Positions 24,860 through 35,058 of a stretch of 64,000 nucleotides of DNA are shown piece by piece (position 1 is the first letter of the stretch; the number at the start of each line of letters is the position of its first letter). The notes beneath the pieces were generated by a model. That model made no database searches. It was not told where the DNA came from and saw only the letters and a program-made list of their open reading frames with translations. The stretch comes from Bowmanella pacifica (GTDB taxonomy: Bacteria; Pseudomonadota; Gammaproteobacteria; Enterobacterales; Alteromonadaceae). Location of the stretch: the NCBI RefSeq assembly GCF_014645355.1, contig NZ_BMLS01000001.1:1364001-1428000 (forward strand). Direction: 5' to 3'. A program made the position numbers and the translations under genes.

Positions 24860-26098
24860 CTCCACCCTGGCCCCACGGGGAGACTGATTAGTAATACGTA
24901 AACGCCCGCCATGTTTACTGATGATCACATTGACCAATGCCAAGCCAATACCAGACCCGCCAGCTTTGGTGGTATATAACGGGGTTAGGGCATTGTCCAG
25001 ATTGGCAAATCCAGGCCCATTGTCGTCTACCAGCAAGTGCTGAAAGTTATTCTGACTGAATAATCGTATTGTGACTTTACGTTCCCCTGAAGGGGCCGCT
25101 TCCAGGGCATTTTTGACTAAATTGATTAACGCCTGCCCCAGCAATTGCGCATCACCAAAACAGCGATCATCCCCCATGATGGTAAGGTCATCATCAGCCT
25201 GGAGTAACCCCTGACATTGCTCCAACAGGCTAGACAACGAAAACCAGGCCGGGGTAGGGACTGGCATTTGCGATACGCTGGCAAAACGGTGCACAAAGTC
25301 CAGTAGCGCATCGGCCCGTTGCTGGATGCGACTTAACACCTTGCGCACTTGCTCTTCCTGCCAATCCGTGCTGCTGAGCAAGGTATCAGCCATGGACGAC
25401 ATAGGGGTCAGAGAATTGCGCAGTTCATGACTTAATACCCTGACCATGTTAGTTTGAATAGCCAGCTCAGCCTGCTGCAGTGATAAGCTGATATCAAAGG
25501 CCGTAAACAACCAATACTGCTTACCCAAAAGTTCATATCGAATAGACTGAGTTTGCCAGCCTTTATGCAGTAACGGGTGACTAAGCCCCCGTGAGGTCAT
25601 TGCAAAACCTAAATCCTCATAGCTACTGCCAATTAATCGTGGGATACCTGGTAACGCCGTACTAGCGGGATTAGCATAGAGCAGTCGCCCTTCATCACTA
25701 AATACACAAACCGGCTGCAACCAGTTACTGAACAGCATTTCGATCAATAATGTCAGGCTTTGTTGTTGATGCTGATGTGTCAGTTGCCCGGCCGCCAGTT
25801 TATCAATGTCGATCCGCAACTGCTCTGCTAATGCCGACCGGGAAAGGAGTCTTGGAGTAACGGTATCTTCCCCGTTATATAAGCTTTGCGCATAACTGCT
25901 AAGCTGCATCCAGGGCAAGCTCAGCTGCTGCCAAAATTTAAACGTTATCCATCCCATGGGATACAGCAATAAAAACACTAAGGTCAGTATCGCCAACAGG
26001 CTCCACTCCCATTGCCAAGCTAATGCCACCAGCAGCCCTAACACCGCGAGCTGCATACTGATCAGCAAGGCGAGGAGACGAACTTCTCTAGTCTTCAT
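24839..26098 (-). CDS. Sensor histidine kinase of the sigma54 two-component pair
   Basis: A 419-residue kinase. Two N-terminal transmembrane helices (LLALLISMQLAVLGLLVALA and LLAILTLVFLLLYPMG) are followed by a PAS-like sensor (PVCVFSDEGRLLYANPAS). The HisKA box is SHELRNSLTPM. The HATPase has NLVKNALEA, DNGPGF and GSGIGLALV. ATG 26098 (MKTREVRL) is chosen: it overlaps the regulator's stop by 11 nt, while the longer frame only adds shadow sequence from the regulator gene. It should phosphorylate the NtrC-type protein encoded just upstream, and through it control the export operon. The signal is unknown; with a very short periplasmic loop, sensing may be in the membrane or cytosol. Confidence 0.88.
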   Translation of the reverse strand: MKTREVRLLALLISMQLAVLGLLVALAWQWEWSLLAILTLVFLLLYPMGWITFKFWQQLSLPWMQLSSYAQSLYNGEDTVTPRLLSRSALAEQLRIDIDKLAAGQLTHQHQQQSLTLLIEMLFSNWLQPVCVFSDEGRLLYANPASTALPGIPRLIGSSYEDLGFAMTSRGLSHPLLHKGWQTQSIRYELLGKQYWLFTAFDISLSLQQAELAIQTNMVRVLSHELRNSLTPMSSMADTLLSSTDWQEEQVRKVLSRIQQRADALLDFVHRFASVSQMPVPTPAWFSLSSLLEQCQGLLQADDDLTIMGDDRCFGDAQLLGQALINLVKNALEAAPSGERKVTIRLFSQNNFQHLLVDDNGPGFANLDNALTPLYTTKAGGSGIGLALVNVIISKHGGRLRITNQSPRGARVELIWPLP

Positions 26099-27452
26099 CC
26101 GGACCAAAGTCCTGCTTGTCCAAGTTAAATTTCTCCATTCGCCTGTACAAGGCCATACGAGAAATTCCCAACGCCTGGGCAGCTTTGCTGATATGACCTT
26201 GGTAGTGGAGCAGGGCGGCTTCCACCAGCTCAGCTTCCACTTCCTCCAGCGGACGCAGACCAACCTGTTGCTTGCTTGATGAACCCGCCAGCATAAGCTG
26301 CGACGACTGAATCATGCCATCGCGGCAAATCAACACTGAACGCTCAATCACATGACTCAGCTCGCGGATATTGCCAGGCCAGTAATGCTCCCTCAAACGC
26401 TGCATAGCGTCATTGGATAGCTGAACCTGGCCTTTGTTATATTTGGCCGAAAATGCCTGCAAGAAATGTTCTGCCAAGGGCGGGATATCTTCTTGTCTGT
26501 CACGCAGTGGCGGCAGTTCTATGACAAAAGTATTGAGTCGAAACAATAAATCTTGTCGGAACTTGCCCTCTGCAACACTGGTGTTCAAATCAGCGTTAGT
26601 GGCACTGATAACCCTGACATTGGTAGAGCGGGTCTGGCTGGTACCCAGAATCTCATATTCTCCTGTCTCTAAAACCCGCAGCAACTTTGGCTGAACATCA
26701 AGCGGCAGGGTACCGACCTCGTCCATAAACAGCGTACCACCATTTGCTAGTTCAAAACGTCCGGTACGCGCCTCTCTGGCATCGGTAAATGCACCTTTGG
26801 CATGACCAAACAACTCACTTTCAAACAGGGTAGCCGGCACGGCACCCATATTCATGGTGACAAATGGCGTATCGCTGCGATGAGACATTTGGTAAATACG
26901 TTTAGCCAGTTGCGACTTGCCTGTACCGTTTTCCCCCAATATCAGGATATTGGCATCGGTTGGCGCGAGTTGCTCCAGCATAAGCTCCAGTTCCTGCATA
27001 AGCGGAGAAACGGCTATCCAGCCTTGGTTTGTTGTTTTAGCAGGTGTCGCTGGTATCGCATCAGCGATTCTTTCTCCCTGCAATTGCTGCTGAATAATCT
27101 GCAACAAACGGGACTTATCCCAGGGCTTTTCAATAAAATCCACCGCACCGCTTTTCATGCCCCGCACCGCTAGCTCAACACTCCCCCAGGCGGTCATCAG
27201 AATGACCTTCAGCCCTTGTTTAACCAGAGAGCTCAGGTATTCCAGACCTTCCTCACCGCTGGTGGTATCGCGATGGAAGTTCATGTCAAGCAACACAACG
27301 TCAGGCCTGTGACGGCTAGTCTGCACTGCAATTTCTCGACCATCAGCCGCTTCCACAACACGATAACCTTCTTTGCTTAACAGCAAATTGAGGGCAAGGC
27401 GGATATCTTCATCATCGTCGGCCACTAAAATCAGGCCCAAATCCCGATGCAT
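26088..27452 (-). CDS. NtrC-family sigma54-dependent response regulator
   Basis: A 454-residue protein with three domains. The receiver (1-120) has an acidic pocket at ADDDED and the phosphoacceptor in VVLLDMNF. The AAA+ domain has Walker A GENGTGKS, loop 1 ELFGHAKGAFTDA and Walker B GGTLFMDEVG. The Fis-type helix-turn-helix at the end reads ISKAAQALGISRMALYRRM. The sigma54-contact loop reads GAFTDA where the consensus is GAFTGA. It probably activates the divergently arranged regulatory region in front of the MacA-like gene, where a sigma54-type promoter is visible. ATG 27452 has a CAGGAAA SD partly inside a hairpin. Confidence 0.9.
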   Translation of the reverse strand: MHRDLGLILVADDDEDIRLALNLLLSKEGYRVVEAADGREIAVQTSRHRPDVVLLDMNFHRDTTSGEEGLEYLSSLVKQGLKVILMTAWGSVELAVRGMKSGAVDFIEKPWDKSRLLQIIQQQLQGERIADAIPATPAKTTNQGWIAVSPLMQELELMLEQLAPTDANILILGENGTGKSQLAKRIYQMSHRSDTPFVTMNMGAVPATLFESELFGHAKGAFTDAREARTGRFELANGGTLFMDEVGTLPLDVQPKLLRVLETGEYEILGTSQTRSTNVRVISATNADLNTSVAEGKFRQDLLFRLNTFVIELPPLRDRQEDIPPLAEHFLQAFSAKYNKGQVQLSNDAMQRLREHYWPGNIRELSHVIERSVLICRDGMIQSSQLMLAGSSSKQQVGLRPLEEVEAELVEAALLHYQGHISKAAQALGISRMALYRRMEKFNLDKQDFGPDED

Positions 27453-27460
27453 AATAATTT

Positions 27461-27489
27461 CCTGGTTATGACATGCCCAGATAACCAGG
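27461..27489 (-). promoter_or_regulatory. Hairpin overlapping the regulator's ribosome-binding site
   Basis: A perfect 9-bp inverted repeat, CCTGGTTAT (27461-27469) and ATAACCAGG (27481-27489), has an 11-nt loop. In the minus-strand transcript the arm nearest the gene includes the AGG of the SD for the response regulator (ATG at 27452), so folding would compete with ribosome binding. It could instead be an operator. The structure is seen; the role is inferred. Confidence 0.5.
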
Positions 27490-27543
27490 CACTTAGGTCA
27501 GTTAGATAACGGATGGAATTCTAAAGAATCCCTAAGATTAATT

Positions 27544-27565
27544 CAGCCCGCATGCTATCGGGCTG
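27544..27565 (-). terminator. Candidate terminator after the ABC export operon
   Basis: A 7-bp GC-rich stem, CAGCCCG (27544-27550) and CGGGCTG (27559-27565), with an 8-nt loop lies between the permease stop (27612) and the regulator start. In the minus strand it is followed by an A/T-rich but not T-only tract, so termination may be partial. Confidence 0.4.
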
Positions 27566-27611
27566 TAATTTGTAGCCAGACTCGTCCCCCAAAGGGCATA
27601 AGCCTGGGTTT

Positions 27612-30077
27612 TCATAATTCTCTAAGCACTTTCATGGGATCGGATTGAATCGTCCGCCAACTGGGAATGACAACAGAGACCAACATCGCCACTGCCAATA
27701 CCAGTGCCACAATAATACTGACAGGCCAAGCAAAAGCTGGCAGTTGCTCAACCTGACTGGCCATATATTGATAGCCGCAGACAGAAGCAACAAAGCCCAA
27801 TACCAACCCCAGTGATAACATCAGACTGGCGTCTTTTAGCAATAGTCTGAGCAGGCCCAGTTGTTTAGCACCCGTGGCCATTCGCACTGCCATTTCGTAG
27901 CGTTTCTGAGCGGCTGTCATTTGACTCAATCCTGATACACCGATAACGGCCAGGATCAGCGTCAATATTGCCACGCTCAACACTACGTACATATTCAACC
28001 TGGTACTTTGTGTCATATCGCGCCAACGCTGCTGTATAGAATCGACACTGACATTCTCCAGGCGTGCGTCCAGACCAGTTAATAAAGGGGTAAGGGACTC
28101 TTCGCTGAGTGTTTCGCCCTCTGGCATGACAACCACCATTGACAGACGGCTCCCCGCACGTTGACGAAAGTTGTACAAAGTGGGCAGGTTTAAATTCATA
28201 TCTATTCCCAAAACCGGCACTATGCTTCCCACTACACCGACTACCGTGGCCACATCGTCAGGATCCTGACCCAGTTTGAGTTGTTTGCCCACTATGTCCT
28301 GCCAACCTTGAGATCCGAAACGCTCAACAGCTAAACGCTTATCCACGACTATATTATTGGTGGTTTGATCGTCTTCCCGTAAGTTGCGCCCAGCCAGTAA
28401 CTCAATACCAAACTCGGTAAATATCCCTTCCGACCAGGAAGCAATGATCACCGTACGAGTTTCCTGTGTATCCGGGTCCGGATAGGCATTAATTTCGACA
28501 TTCACCCGTAAAGGTAAATGCGCCACATTGATAACCCGCCCTTCCAACGCCTCGAGACGCTCGGCCATGTTCTTCCGTAACAGATAGAGTTCACTGCCGA
28601 CATAAGCTTCATAACTGTCCAGACTTTGTTGCCATTGCTCGTCCTTATATTCCAATGCCACCTCGAACGCATTCGGCAGATCAAAGCCCAGATCACGATA
28701 GACATTATCAAAGCTCTGTTTAGCGCTGATCAGTGAAGCGGTTAACAGCAAGCAGGCCAGCACCAACTGAAATACCATCAACACACGACCCAGACCTTGA
28801 TTGTGCTGAGAGGGGGTACCTTTACCACTGCTGTTCAGGCTATCAGTCAGCGCCACCCTGTCTACATGCAGTAAGGCAACAAAGGAAAACAGTGCGTTGA
28901 CGATAAAGACAATACCAATGCCAATTAGCACACTATTGCTGTCTAATTTGATATGTTCAAGCAAGGGTAAACTGTCCTCTGCTAACAGGGGGAGCAGCCT
29001 GATCAGCCAACTGGCCGACAGCAAACCAAGCAAGGTGGCAAAAACAAACATGGGCAGGTTTTCAACAAAGATCAGATTCCTTAGTCGCTGTACCGGCGCC
29101 CCCATACAAAGTTGGATAGAGAATTCTTTATTACGCCCCTGATAATGGGCAATAAACATATTGAATAAATTCAGACAGGCCATCACCAACAAGCTGAACA
29201 TGGCGATTAACAACGCCAACACCAGCATACGACTGTCGCCCATAAACGCGTCGCGTACCGGCTGGATCTCAGCAGTTAATTGTTTCGACATTAGAAAATC
29301 CCTGGCTCGTTCATTGGTAACTTCGGATTCAACGTAGCGACTAAACCAACTAACCAAAGCTTGTTCTGACGGCAGGATGTCAGCGGCGCCTCTGACAAAG
29401 GTCAAGCCTCTCGCTCCCAAATCAAGCCCTTCAGGTTGTGTCAGAGCCTGCTGCAGGTCGCCAAATAACCATACTTGTTGATAGCCATCCCTGGAGACAT
29501 TGCCAAAATCGACACTTTTTAGATCGGCCAACACGCCCAATACTGGTCGCTCCTCTCCGCCGATACGCAAAGTGGCATGCAGGGCATTCTCACGCTCAGC
29601 GAAGGCTGAATTCCATAGCGATTTGGAAATCCAGACGCCTTGCTCTGCACCTTCGGCTTGGCTGGTTTGTCCCAGGATCAAATCTAACCCCAGCAGCTCA
29701 GGTGTACCCATAGCCGAGACTAAACGAGTTACCCCATACTGCCGGGCATTGATTTCCACATTGCCACCGCCTACCTGAATCTGCCCCCAACTCAGTTCAG
29801 GGCTGAAGGACTCGCTTAGATGGGCCACTCGGCGTAACTCACTCAAAAACGGCACGGTAATATCATCTGAAATCTCCAGCGTTACGCCAACGCTGTAAAG
29901 ATTAGTCTCATCACGGATGTCAGGCAGTGGCTGAATAAGTAAGGTGTTGGCTATGGCTACAACAGTTAATACCGAGGCGAGAGTAAGTCCGAGCGTTGAA
30001 ATCAGCGGCAGACTTAAGCGTGGCTGATTAAACAAGCGCACAAAACCTTGTTTCACAGCCCCCAGATAGAGACTCAT
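27612..30077 (-). CDS. MacB/FtsX-type ABC transporter permease
   Basis: An 821-residue permease with duplicated FtsX architecture: an N-terminal helix (LPLISTLGLTLASVLTVVAI), a large periplasmic domain, three helices at about 290-420, a fifth (VLMVFQLVLACLLLTASL), a second periplasmic domain, and three terminal helices. The C-terminus ends IQSDPMKVLREL, typical of MacB-like permeases. It lacks its own ATPase domain; the ATPase is the separate gene upstream (ATGA overlap of 4 nt). With the MacA-like adaptor it should make a tripartite envelope pump or mechanotransmission machine that moves periplasmic substrates out. The substrate is unknown; peptides or lipids are usual for relatives. Confidence 0.85.
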   Translation of the reverse strand: MSLYLGAVKQGFVRLFNQPRLSLPLISTLGLTLASVLTVVAIANTLLIQPLPDIRDETNLYSVGVTLEISDDITVPFLSELRRVAHLSESFSPELSWGQIQVGGGNVEINARQYGVTRLVSAMGTPELLGLDLILGQTSQAEGAEQGVWISKSLWNSAFAERENALHATLRIGGEERPVLGVLADLKSVDFGNVSRDGYQQVWLFGDLQQALTQPEGLDLGARGLTFVRGAADILPSEQALVSWFSRYVESEVTNERARDFLMSKQLTAEIQPVRDAFMGDSRMLVLALLIAMFSLLVMACLNLFNMFIAHYQGRNKEFSIQLCMGAPVQRLRNLIFVENLPMFVFATLLGLLSASWLIRLLPLLAEDSLPLLEHIKLDSNSVLIGIGIVFIVNALFSFVALLHVDRVALTDSLNSSGKGTPSQHNQGLGRVLMVFQLVLACLLLTASLISAKQSFDNVYRDLGFDLPNAFEVALEYKDEQWQQSLDSYEAYVGSELYLLRKNMAERLEALEGRVINVAHLPLRVNVEINAYPDPDTQETRTVIIASWSEGIFTEFGIELLAGRNLREDDQTTNNIVVDKRLAVERFGSQGWQDIVGKQLKLGQDPDDVATVVGVVGSIVPVLGIDMNLNLPTLYNFRQRAGSRLSMVVVMPEGETLSEESLTPLLTGLDARLENVSVDSIQQRWRDMTQSTRLNMYVVLSVAILTLILAVIGVSGLSQMTAAQKRYEMAVRMATGAKQLGLLRLLLKDASLMLSLGLVLGFVASVCGYQYMASQVEQLPAFAWPVSIIVALVLAVAMLVSVVIPSWRTIQSDPMKVLREL

Positions 30078-30784
30078 GCGACCTCCTTATCTGCCTGATG
30101 TTTAATCTGTTGTTCGGCCACAACTTTTCCATCCAGCAGCTGAATCTGACGATGAGCCAGACCACTGTAGCGGCTGTCATGAGTAACCATGACGATAGTG
30201 GCACCCTGTTTATTCAGCTCCAGCAACAATTGCATTACCGCATCACCATTTTTGGTATCCAGGTTTCCCGTCGGCTCGTCGACCAGAATAAGGTCTGGAC
30301 GGCCCACTAAAGCGCGCGCTATGGCTACCCGCTGCTGCTGCCCACCTGATATCTGATTAGGGCGATATGACATTCTGTGTTCCATCCCCACCTTTTCCAG
30401 TGCTTCAACGACAGCGGCTTTAATAGTCGCTTTATGCTCGCCACGATGTTCCAGTGGTAATGCCACATTTTCAAAAACCGTCAGACTATCGATAAGGTTA
30501 AATGACTGAAAAACATAACCAATATGTTGATTTCGTACTGCGGTACGCTGATCAACCTTCAGACCACGGGTGTCTATACCAGCTATCTCATAAGTTCCCT
30601 CTGACGCGCTATCCAATAAGCCCATGATGGTCAGCAGAGTGGATTTACCACAACCAGATGGCCCGGTAATCGCCACAAATTCACCTTCATTTACACTCAG
30701 GCTGATACCGCGAAGGGCGTGAGTATCAATTTGCTGGCCAAGGTAAGATTTATGAATGTCGTGCATTGAAACAATGGTTTTCAT
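30074..30784 (-). CDS. ABC transporter ATPase (LolD/MacB type)
   Basis: A 236-residue ATPase: Walker [10 protein letters not shown]-loop VFQSFNLID, signature [15 protein letters not shown], Walker [13 protein letters not shown] and the switch histidine in MVTHDSRY. The FNLI after the Q-loop and the DEPTGNLD block mark the MacB/LolD/FtsE branch. ATG 30784 ([16 protein letters not shown]) has AAAGGAT upstream; the longer frame adds 26 residues without conservation. The gene begins 4 nt after the adaptor gene and overlaps the permease by 4 nt, so the three subunits come from one message. Confidence 0.92.
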   Translation of the reverse strand: MKTIVSMHDIHKSYLGQQIDTHALRGISLSVNEGEFVAITGPSGCGKSTLLTIMGLLDSASEGTYEIAGIDTRGLKVDQRTAVRNQHIGYVFQSFNLIDSLTVFENVALPLEHRGEHKATIKAAVVEALEKVGMEHRMSYRPNQISGGQQQRVAIARALVGRPDLILVDEPTGNLDTKNGDAVMQLLLELNKQGATIVMVTHDSRYSGLAHRQIQLLDGKVVAEQQIKHQADKEVA

Positions 30785-30788
30785 CTGG

Positions 30789-32033
30789 TTATCCTTTATC
30801 GTCAATCTGAATTTTTTGGTAGGCGGCCCACTGCTGTGGCATCTGAGCAATAATCTGTTCATTCGCTCTTATGCCTGACAGCACCTGCAACCGTCCCTGA
30901 CTGATATCCCCCAGTTCGATAGTGCGCTGTTCCGCTTTCCCATCCTGAGTCATCACAAAACGCTGTAGCTGGCTTCTTGGCCTAAGCCCTGGGGCTTGAT
31001 TCACATACAGTGCATGGTCAATCGCCTGTAAAAAGATGTGTCCCGTCACCGACAAAGCAGGGCGGGCATCGGCTGGTAGTACCCCCGTCAAACTCACTTC
31101 GGCCAATACCGTGCCGTTAGTCACAATGGACTCCACACGATTTATCTGACCACGGACCTCGCCCTTGCGTGTGTTAATCAATACATCGGCACCCAGCTGA
31201 ATTTGATCGGCCTGATGCTGAGGCACACGCAGTCTGGCCAACAACTTACTGTCGCTTCCCACCTTACCCAGCGAGGCGCCTTGGGGCACATTCTGACCAA
31301 GCTCTACATCCAGGCTTTGCAGCGTACCTTCAATACCCGCCCTGATTTGCAAATCTTCCAGTTGTCGGTTTAGCAACGCCACCCTTTGTTCTTGCTGTTG
31401 TACCTCTATCTGACGCTGAGTTAACTGCAACGCCTGCATTTCGGTAAATTTGGTTAACTTTTGCTTCTCAAAGTCCAACCGGCGGCGCTGCAATTTTGCA
31501 TCTAACTCTGCACGCTTAATGTCCAGGCTCGCAGATACGCCGCGTTCCTCGAGCTCAATCAGCACCGACAACTCCAATTCGGCTTCTTCCAAGGCAGCGG
31601 CGATATCCGCTACTTGACCTTCAAAATCAAGCCTGGCGCTGCTTTGCTCCAACCCAAAAGAAGCCAGAGCCGCTTGCTGGCGAAGCAGTTCCCCTTGCTG
31701 GTGGCTGACTTCTTGCTCTAACTCTGGGTTAGCCAGCATCAAGATAGGGGTGTCTGCTTTAACACTGGCTCCTGGGCGATGATAAATGGCCGCAACCTTG
31801 CCCATAGTCTGAGAGGTTAACAATCTCTCTTCAGCCGAAAAAAACTCCCCAAAGGCCTGACTGTATAGCTTCATATGGCCCTCTTGCACCGCCAGCAGGT
31901 CTATATCCTGGCTCGAAACACTGAGTACGTCTTCCTGGCTCAAACTCAACACAGCGCCTCCCAGGAGCACGCTGGCGACGACCGTCAGGTACCATGTTTT
32001 GCGGGACTTTTTCTTATCTAGATTGATTTGCAC
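30789..32033 (-). CDS. Periplasmic adaptor (MacA/HlyD-like) of the ABC exporter
   Basis: A 414-residue membrane fusion protein. The N-terminal anchor is TWYLTVVASVLLGGAVLSL. The first lipoyl half begins at GKVAAIYHRPGASVKADTP, a long coiled-coil hairpin (about 120-230, rich in Gln/Glu/Leu) follows, and the second half lipoyl is IEGTLQSLDVELGQNVPQGA. The beta-barrel and membrane-proximal domains end the protein. GTG 32033 is chosen: GGAG lies seven bases upstream and the product starts MQINLDKKKSR. The in-frame ATG at 32087 lies in the sigma54-type promoter, so it cannot be the start if that promoter is used. First gene of the export operon. Confidence 0.88.
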   Translation of the reverse strand: MQINLDKKKSRKTWYLTVVASVLLGGAVLSLSQEDVLSVSSQDIDLLAVQEGHMKLYSQAFGEFFSAEERLLTSQTMGKVAAIYHRPGASVKADTPILMLANPELEQEVSHQQGELLRQQAALASFGLEQSSARLDFEGQVADIAAALEEAELELSVLIELEERGVSASLDIKRAELDAKLQRRRLDFEKQKLTKFTEMQALQLTQRQIEVQQQEQRVALLNRQLEDLQIRAGIEGTLQSLDVELGQNVPQGASLGKVGSDSKLLARLRVPQHQADQIQLGADVLINTRKGEVRGQINRVESIVTNGTVLAEVSLTGVLPADARPALSVTGHIFLQAIDHALYVNQAPGLRPRSQLQRFVMTQDGKAEQRTIELGDISQGRLQVLSGIRANEQIIAQMPQQWAAYQKIQIDDKG

Positions 32034-32051
32034 GCCGCCACTCCACGTCAT

Positions 32052-32067
32052 TGTTGCACGTGGAACA
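32052..32067. promoter_or_regulatory. parS-like palindrome in the export operon leader
   Basis: The 16-mer TGTTGCACGTGGAACA differs at one base from the perfect palindrome found in recF (57245-57260). It is a likely ParB-binding parS site about 12 kb from oriC. It lies between the sigma54-type promoter and the MacA-like start codon, close to the predicted transcription start, so ParB binding could also affect this operon (inference). Confidence 0.65.
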
Positions 32068-32071
32068 TAAT

Positions 32072-32086
32072 GAAAATTGCATGCCA
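32072..32086 (-). promoter_or_regulatory. Sigma54 (RpoN)-type promoter for the ABC export operon
   Basis: Read on the minus strand: TGGCATGCAATTTTC. The -24 element TGGCAT is excellent and the GG-N10-TC spacing is right; the -12 element has TC where GC is expected. Transcription would begin near 32060, ahead of the GTG at 32033. The adjacent NtrC-type regulator gene provides the activator such a promoter requires. Confidence 0.65.
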
Positions 32087-32170
32087 AACTAAATAAACCA
32101 TAATTTTCATATAGTTAATTAAGTTCCAGCATGCTAACTAAGGGGGATAATGTTCGATACCAAGCGATGA

Positions 32171-32186
32171 TGTTCGTTTTCGAACA
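32171..32186. promoter_or_regulatory. Candidate upstream activator site
   Basis: Perfect inverted repeat TGTTCG-TTTT-CGAACA, centred about 118 bp upstream of the predicted sigma54 start, the usual distance for an NtrC-type enhancer. A further TGTTCG half site lies at 32151-32156. It is inferred to bind the response regulator encoded at 26088-27452. Confidence 0.5.
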
Positions 32187-32212
32187 ATGCAGGTATTTAT
32201 GCCGACAGGCAT

Positions 32213-32240
32213 AAAAAAACCCGTCATAAGACGGGTTTTT
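32213..32240 (-). terminator. Terminator of the atp operon
   Basis: A 7-bp stem ACCCGTC (32219-32225) and GACGGGT (32230-32236) with loop ATAA is flanked by an A run and a T run, so it can work in both directions. It lies 22 bp past the atpC stop and ends the minus-strand atp transcript. Confidence 0.9.
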
Positions 32241-32261
32241 AGTCGGCTTCCTGACGGAAAC

Positions 32262-32678
32262 TTATTTGCGCATATTCTTAATCAGTCGCAACTGCGCAAT
32301 GGCTTCTGCCAATTCTGCCGCCGCTTCAGCGTAATTAAGATCGCTACTTGGGTTGGCAATATGCTCTTCAGCACGGCGCTTAGCCTCTAAGGCAGCCTGT
32401 TCGTCCAGATCTGCGGCTCGAACAGCTACGTCGGCTAACACTGTGACATTGTCAGGCTGAACTTCTAATACGCCACCGGCGATATAAATCAACTCTTCAT
32501 GCCCATGCTGTTTAACCAGCCGCACCATACCAGGCTTAAGGGTAGTCAGTAGCGGAGCGTGACCAGGGCAAATACCCAGCTCACCTTCGCTGCCCGTCAC
32601 CTGAATGGTTTCAACGCGTCCGGAGAAGATCTTGTCTTCAGCGCTCACCACTTCGAGATGTACAGTCATAGCAGCCAT
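32262..32678 (-). CDS. atpC: ATP synthase epsilon subunit
   Basis: A 138-residue F1 epsilon subunit: N-terminal beta-sandwich with [37 protein letters not shown] and [14 protein letters not shown], then a two-helix C-terminal domain ([16 protein letters not shown]). It sits on the central stalk and inhibits ATP hydrolysis. A very strong SD (AAGGAGGTGAA) abuts ATG 32678. Last gene of the nine-gene atp operon, before the terminator. Confidence 0.97.
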   Translation of the reverse strand: MAAMTVHLEVVSAEDKIFSGRVETIQVTGSEGELGICPGHAPLLTTLKPGMVRLVKQHGHEELIYIAGGVLEVQPDNVTVLADVAVRAADLDEQAALEAKRRAEEHIANPSSDLNYAEAAAELAEAIAQLRLIKNMRK

Positions 32679-32731
32679 TTCACCTCCTTACGGATAACTA
32701 ATGTACCGCCGAACCAGCCGGCGGCACGCCC

Positions 32732-34135
<1,404 letters not shown>

Positions 34136-34147
34136 TTAAACCTTTGC

Positions 34148-35008
34148 CTACACAGCCGCGGCGCCGCTAACGATTTCGCTGATTTCCTGCGTAATCGCTG
34201 CCTGACGGGCCTTGTTGTAGATCAGTTGTAGTTCGTCAATCAGGCTGCCCGCGTTATCTGTCGCGGCTTTCATTGCAACCATTCGCGCTGCCTGCTCAGA
34301 GGCGGCGTTTTCAACTACACCCTGATATACCTGAGATTCCACATAGCGAACCAACAACATATCCAAAATTGGCTTTGGATCCGGCTCGTACAGGTAATCC
34401 CAACGGTGCTTGTATGCTTTGTCGTCAGACTTGGGCAAAGGTAGCAATTGACTGATCACAGGGGCCTGCGTCATGGTATTTACAAAGTTGTTGTATACCA
34501 GATACAGACGATCGATCTCACCTTTGTCAAAGGCGCTAAGCATGACCTTAACCAGGCCAATCACGTCTTTAACACTAGGCGCATCACCGATTCCCGATTC
34601 CGCTGCCATTACCTTACCGCCAAAACGGTTGAAAAAGCCGCAGGCTTTAGAGCCAAGTGCAGCAAAATGCACTTGTGCACCTTTTTGCTGCCACTCTTTA
34701 GCATCTTTCACTACCGCCTTGAATTCGTTGGTGTTCAAGCCACCACACAAACCACGGTCGGTAGAGATAACGATGTAACCTACGGCCTTGACATCACGCT
34801 CTTCCAAATAGGGATGACGGTATTCAAGGTTAGCGTTGGCAAGGTGACCAATCACGCTTCGCATGTTGTCAGCGTATGGACGGCTGGAAGCCATACGGTC
34901 TTGCGCCTTCTTCATTTTGGAGGCGGCAACCATTTCCATAGCGCTGGTGATCTTCTGAGTATTCTTGATACTCCCGATCTTACCTTTTATCTCTTTACCA
35001 CCGGCCAT
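34148..35008 (-). CDS. atpG: ATP synthase gamma subunit
   Basis: A 286-residue central stalk subunit with [20 protein letters not shown] at the N-terminus and the C-terminal helix [18 protein letters not shown]. The middle has [18 protein letters not shown] 35008 is chosen because the conserved N-terminus begins there and GGGAGAG precedes it; the longer frame starts seven codons earlier. It couples c-ring rotation to the catalytic sites. Confidence 0.97.
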   Translation of the reverse strand: MAGGKEIKGKIGSIKNTQKITSAMEMVAASKMKKAQDRMASSRPYADNMRSVIGHLANANLEYRHPYLEERDVKAVGYIVISTDRGLCGGLNTNEFKAVVKDAKEWQQKGAQVHFAALGSKACGFFNRFGGKVMAAESGIGDAPSVKDVIGLVKVMLSAFDKGEIDRLYLVYNNFVNTMTQAPVISQLLPLPKSDDKAYKHRWDYLYEPDPKPILDMLLVRYVESQVYQGVVENAASEQAARMVAMKAATDNAGSLIDELQLIYNKARQAAITQEISEIVSGAAAV

Positions 35009-35058
35009 GACACTCTCCCGATTACTCAACGATGGATGCGCCTAAGCGCATCCAGTTA

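Noticed and set aside
32087-32087. ATG 32087 as start of the adaptor protein
   Set aside because: It lies in the sigma54-type promoter, and GTG 32033 has a properly spaced GGAG and a normal N-terminus before the membrane anchor.
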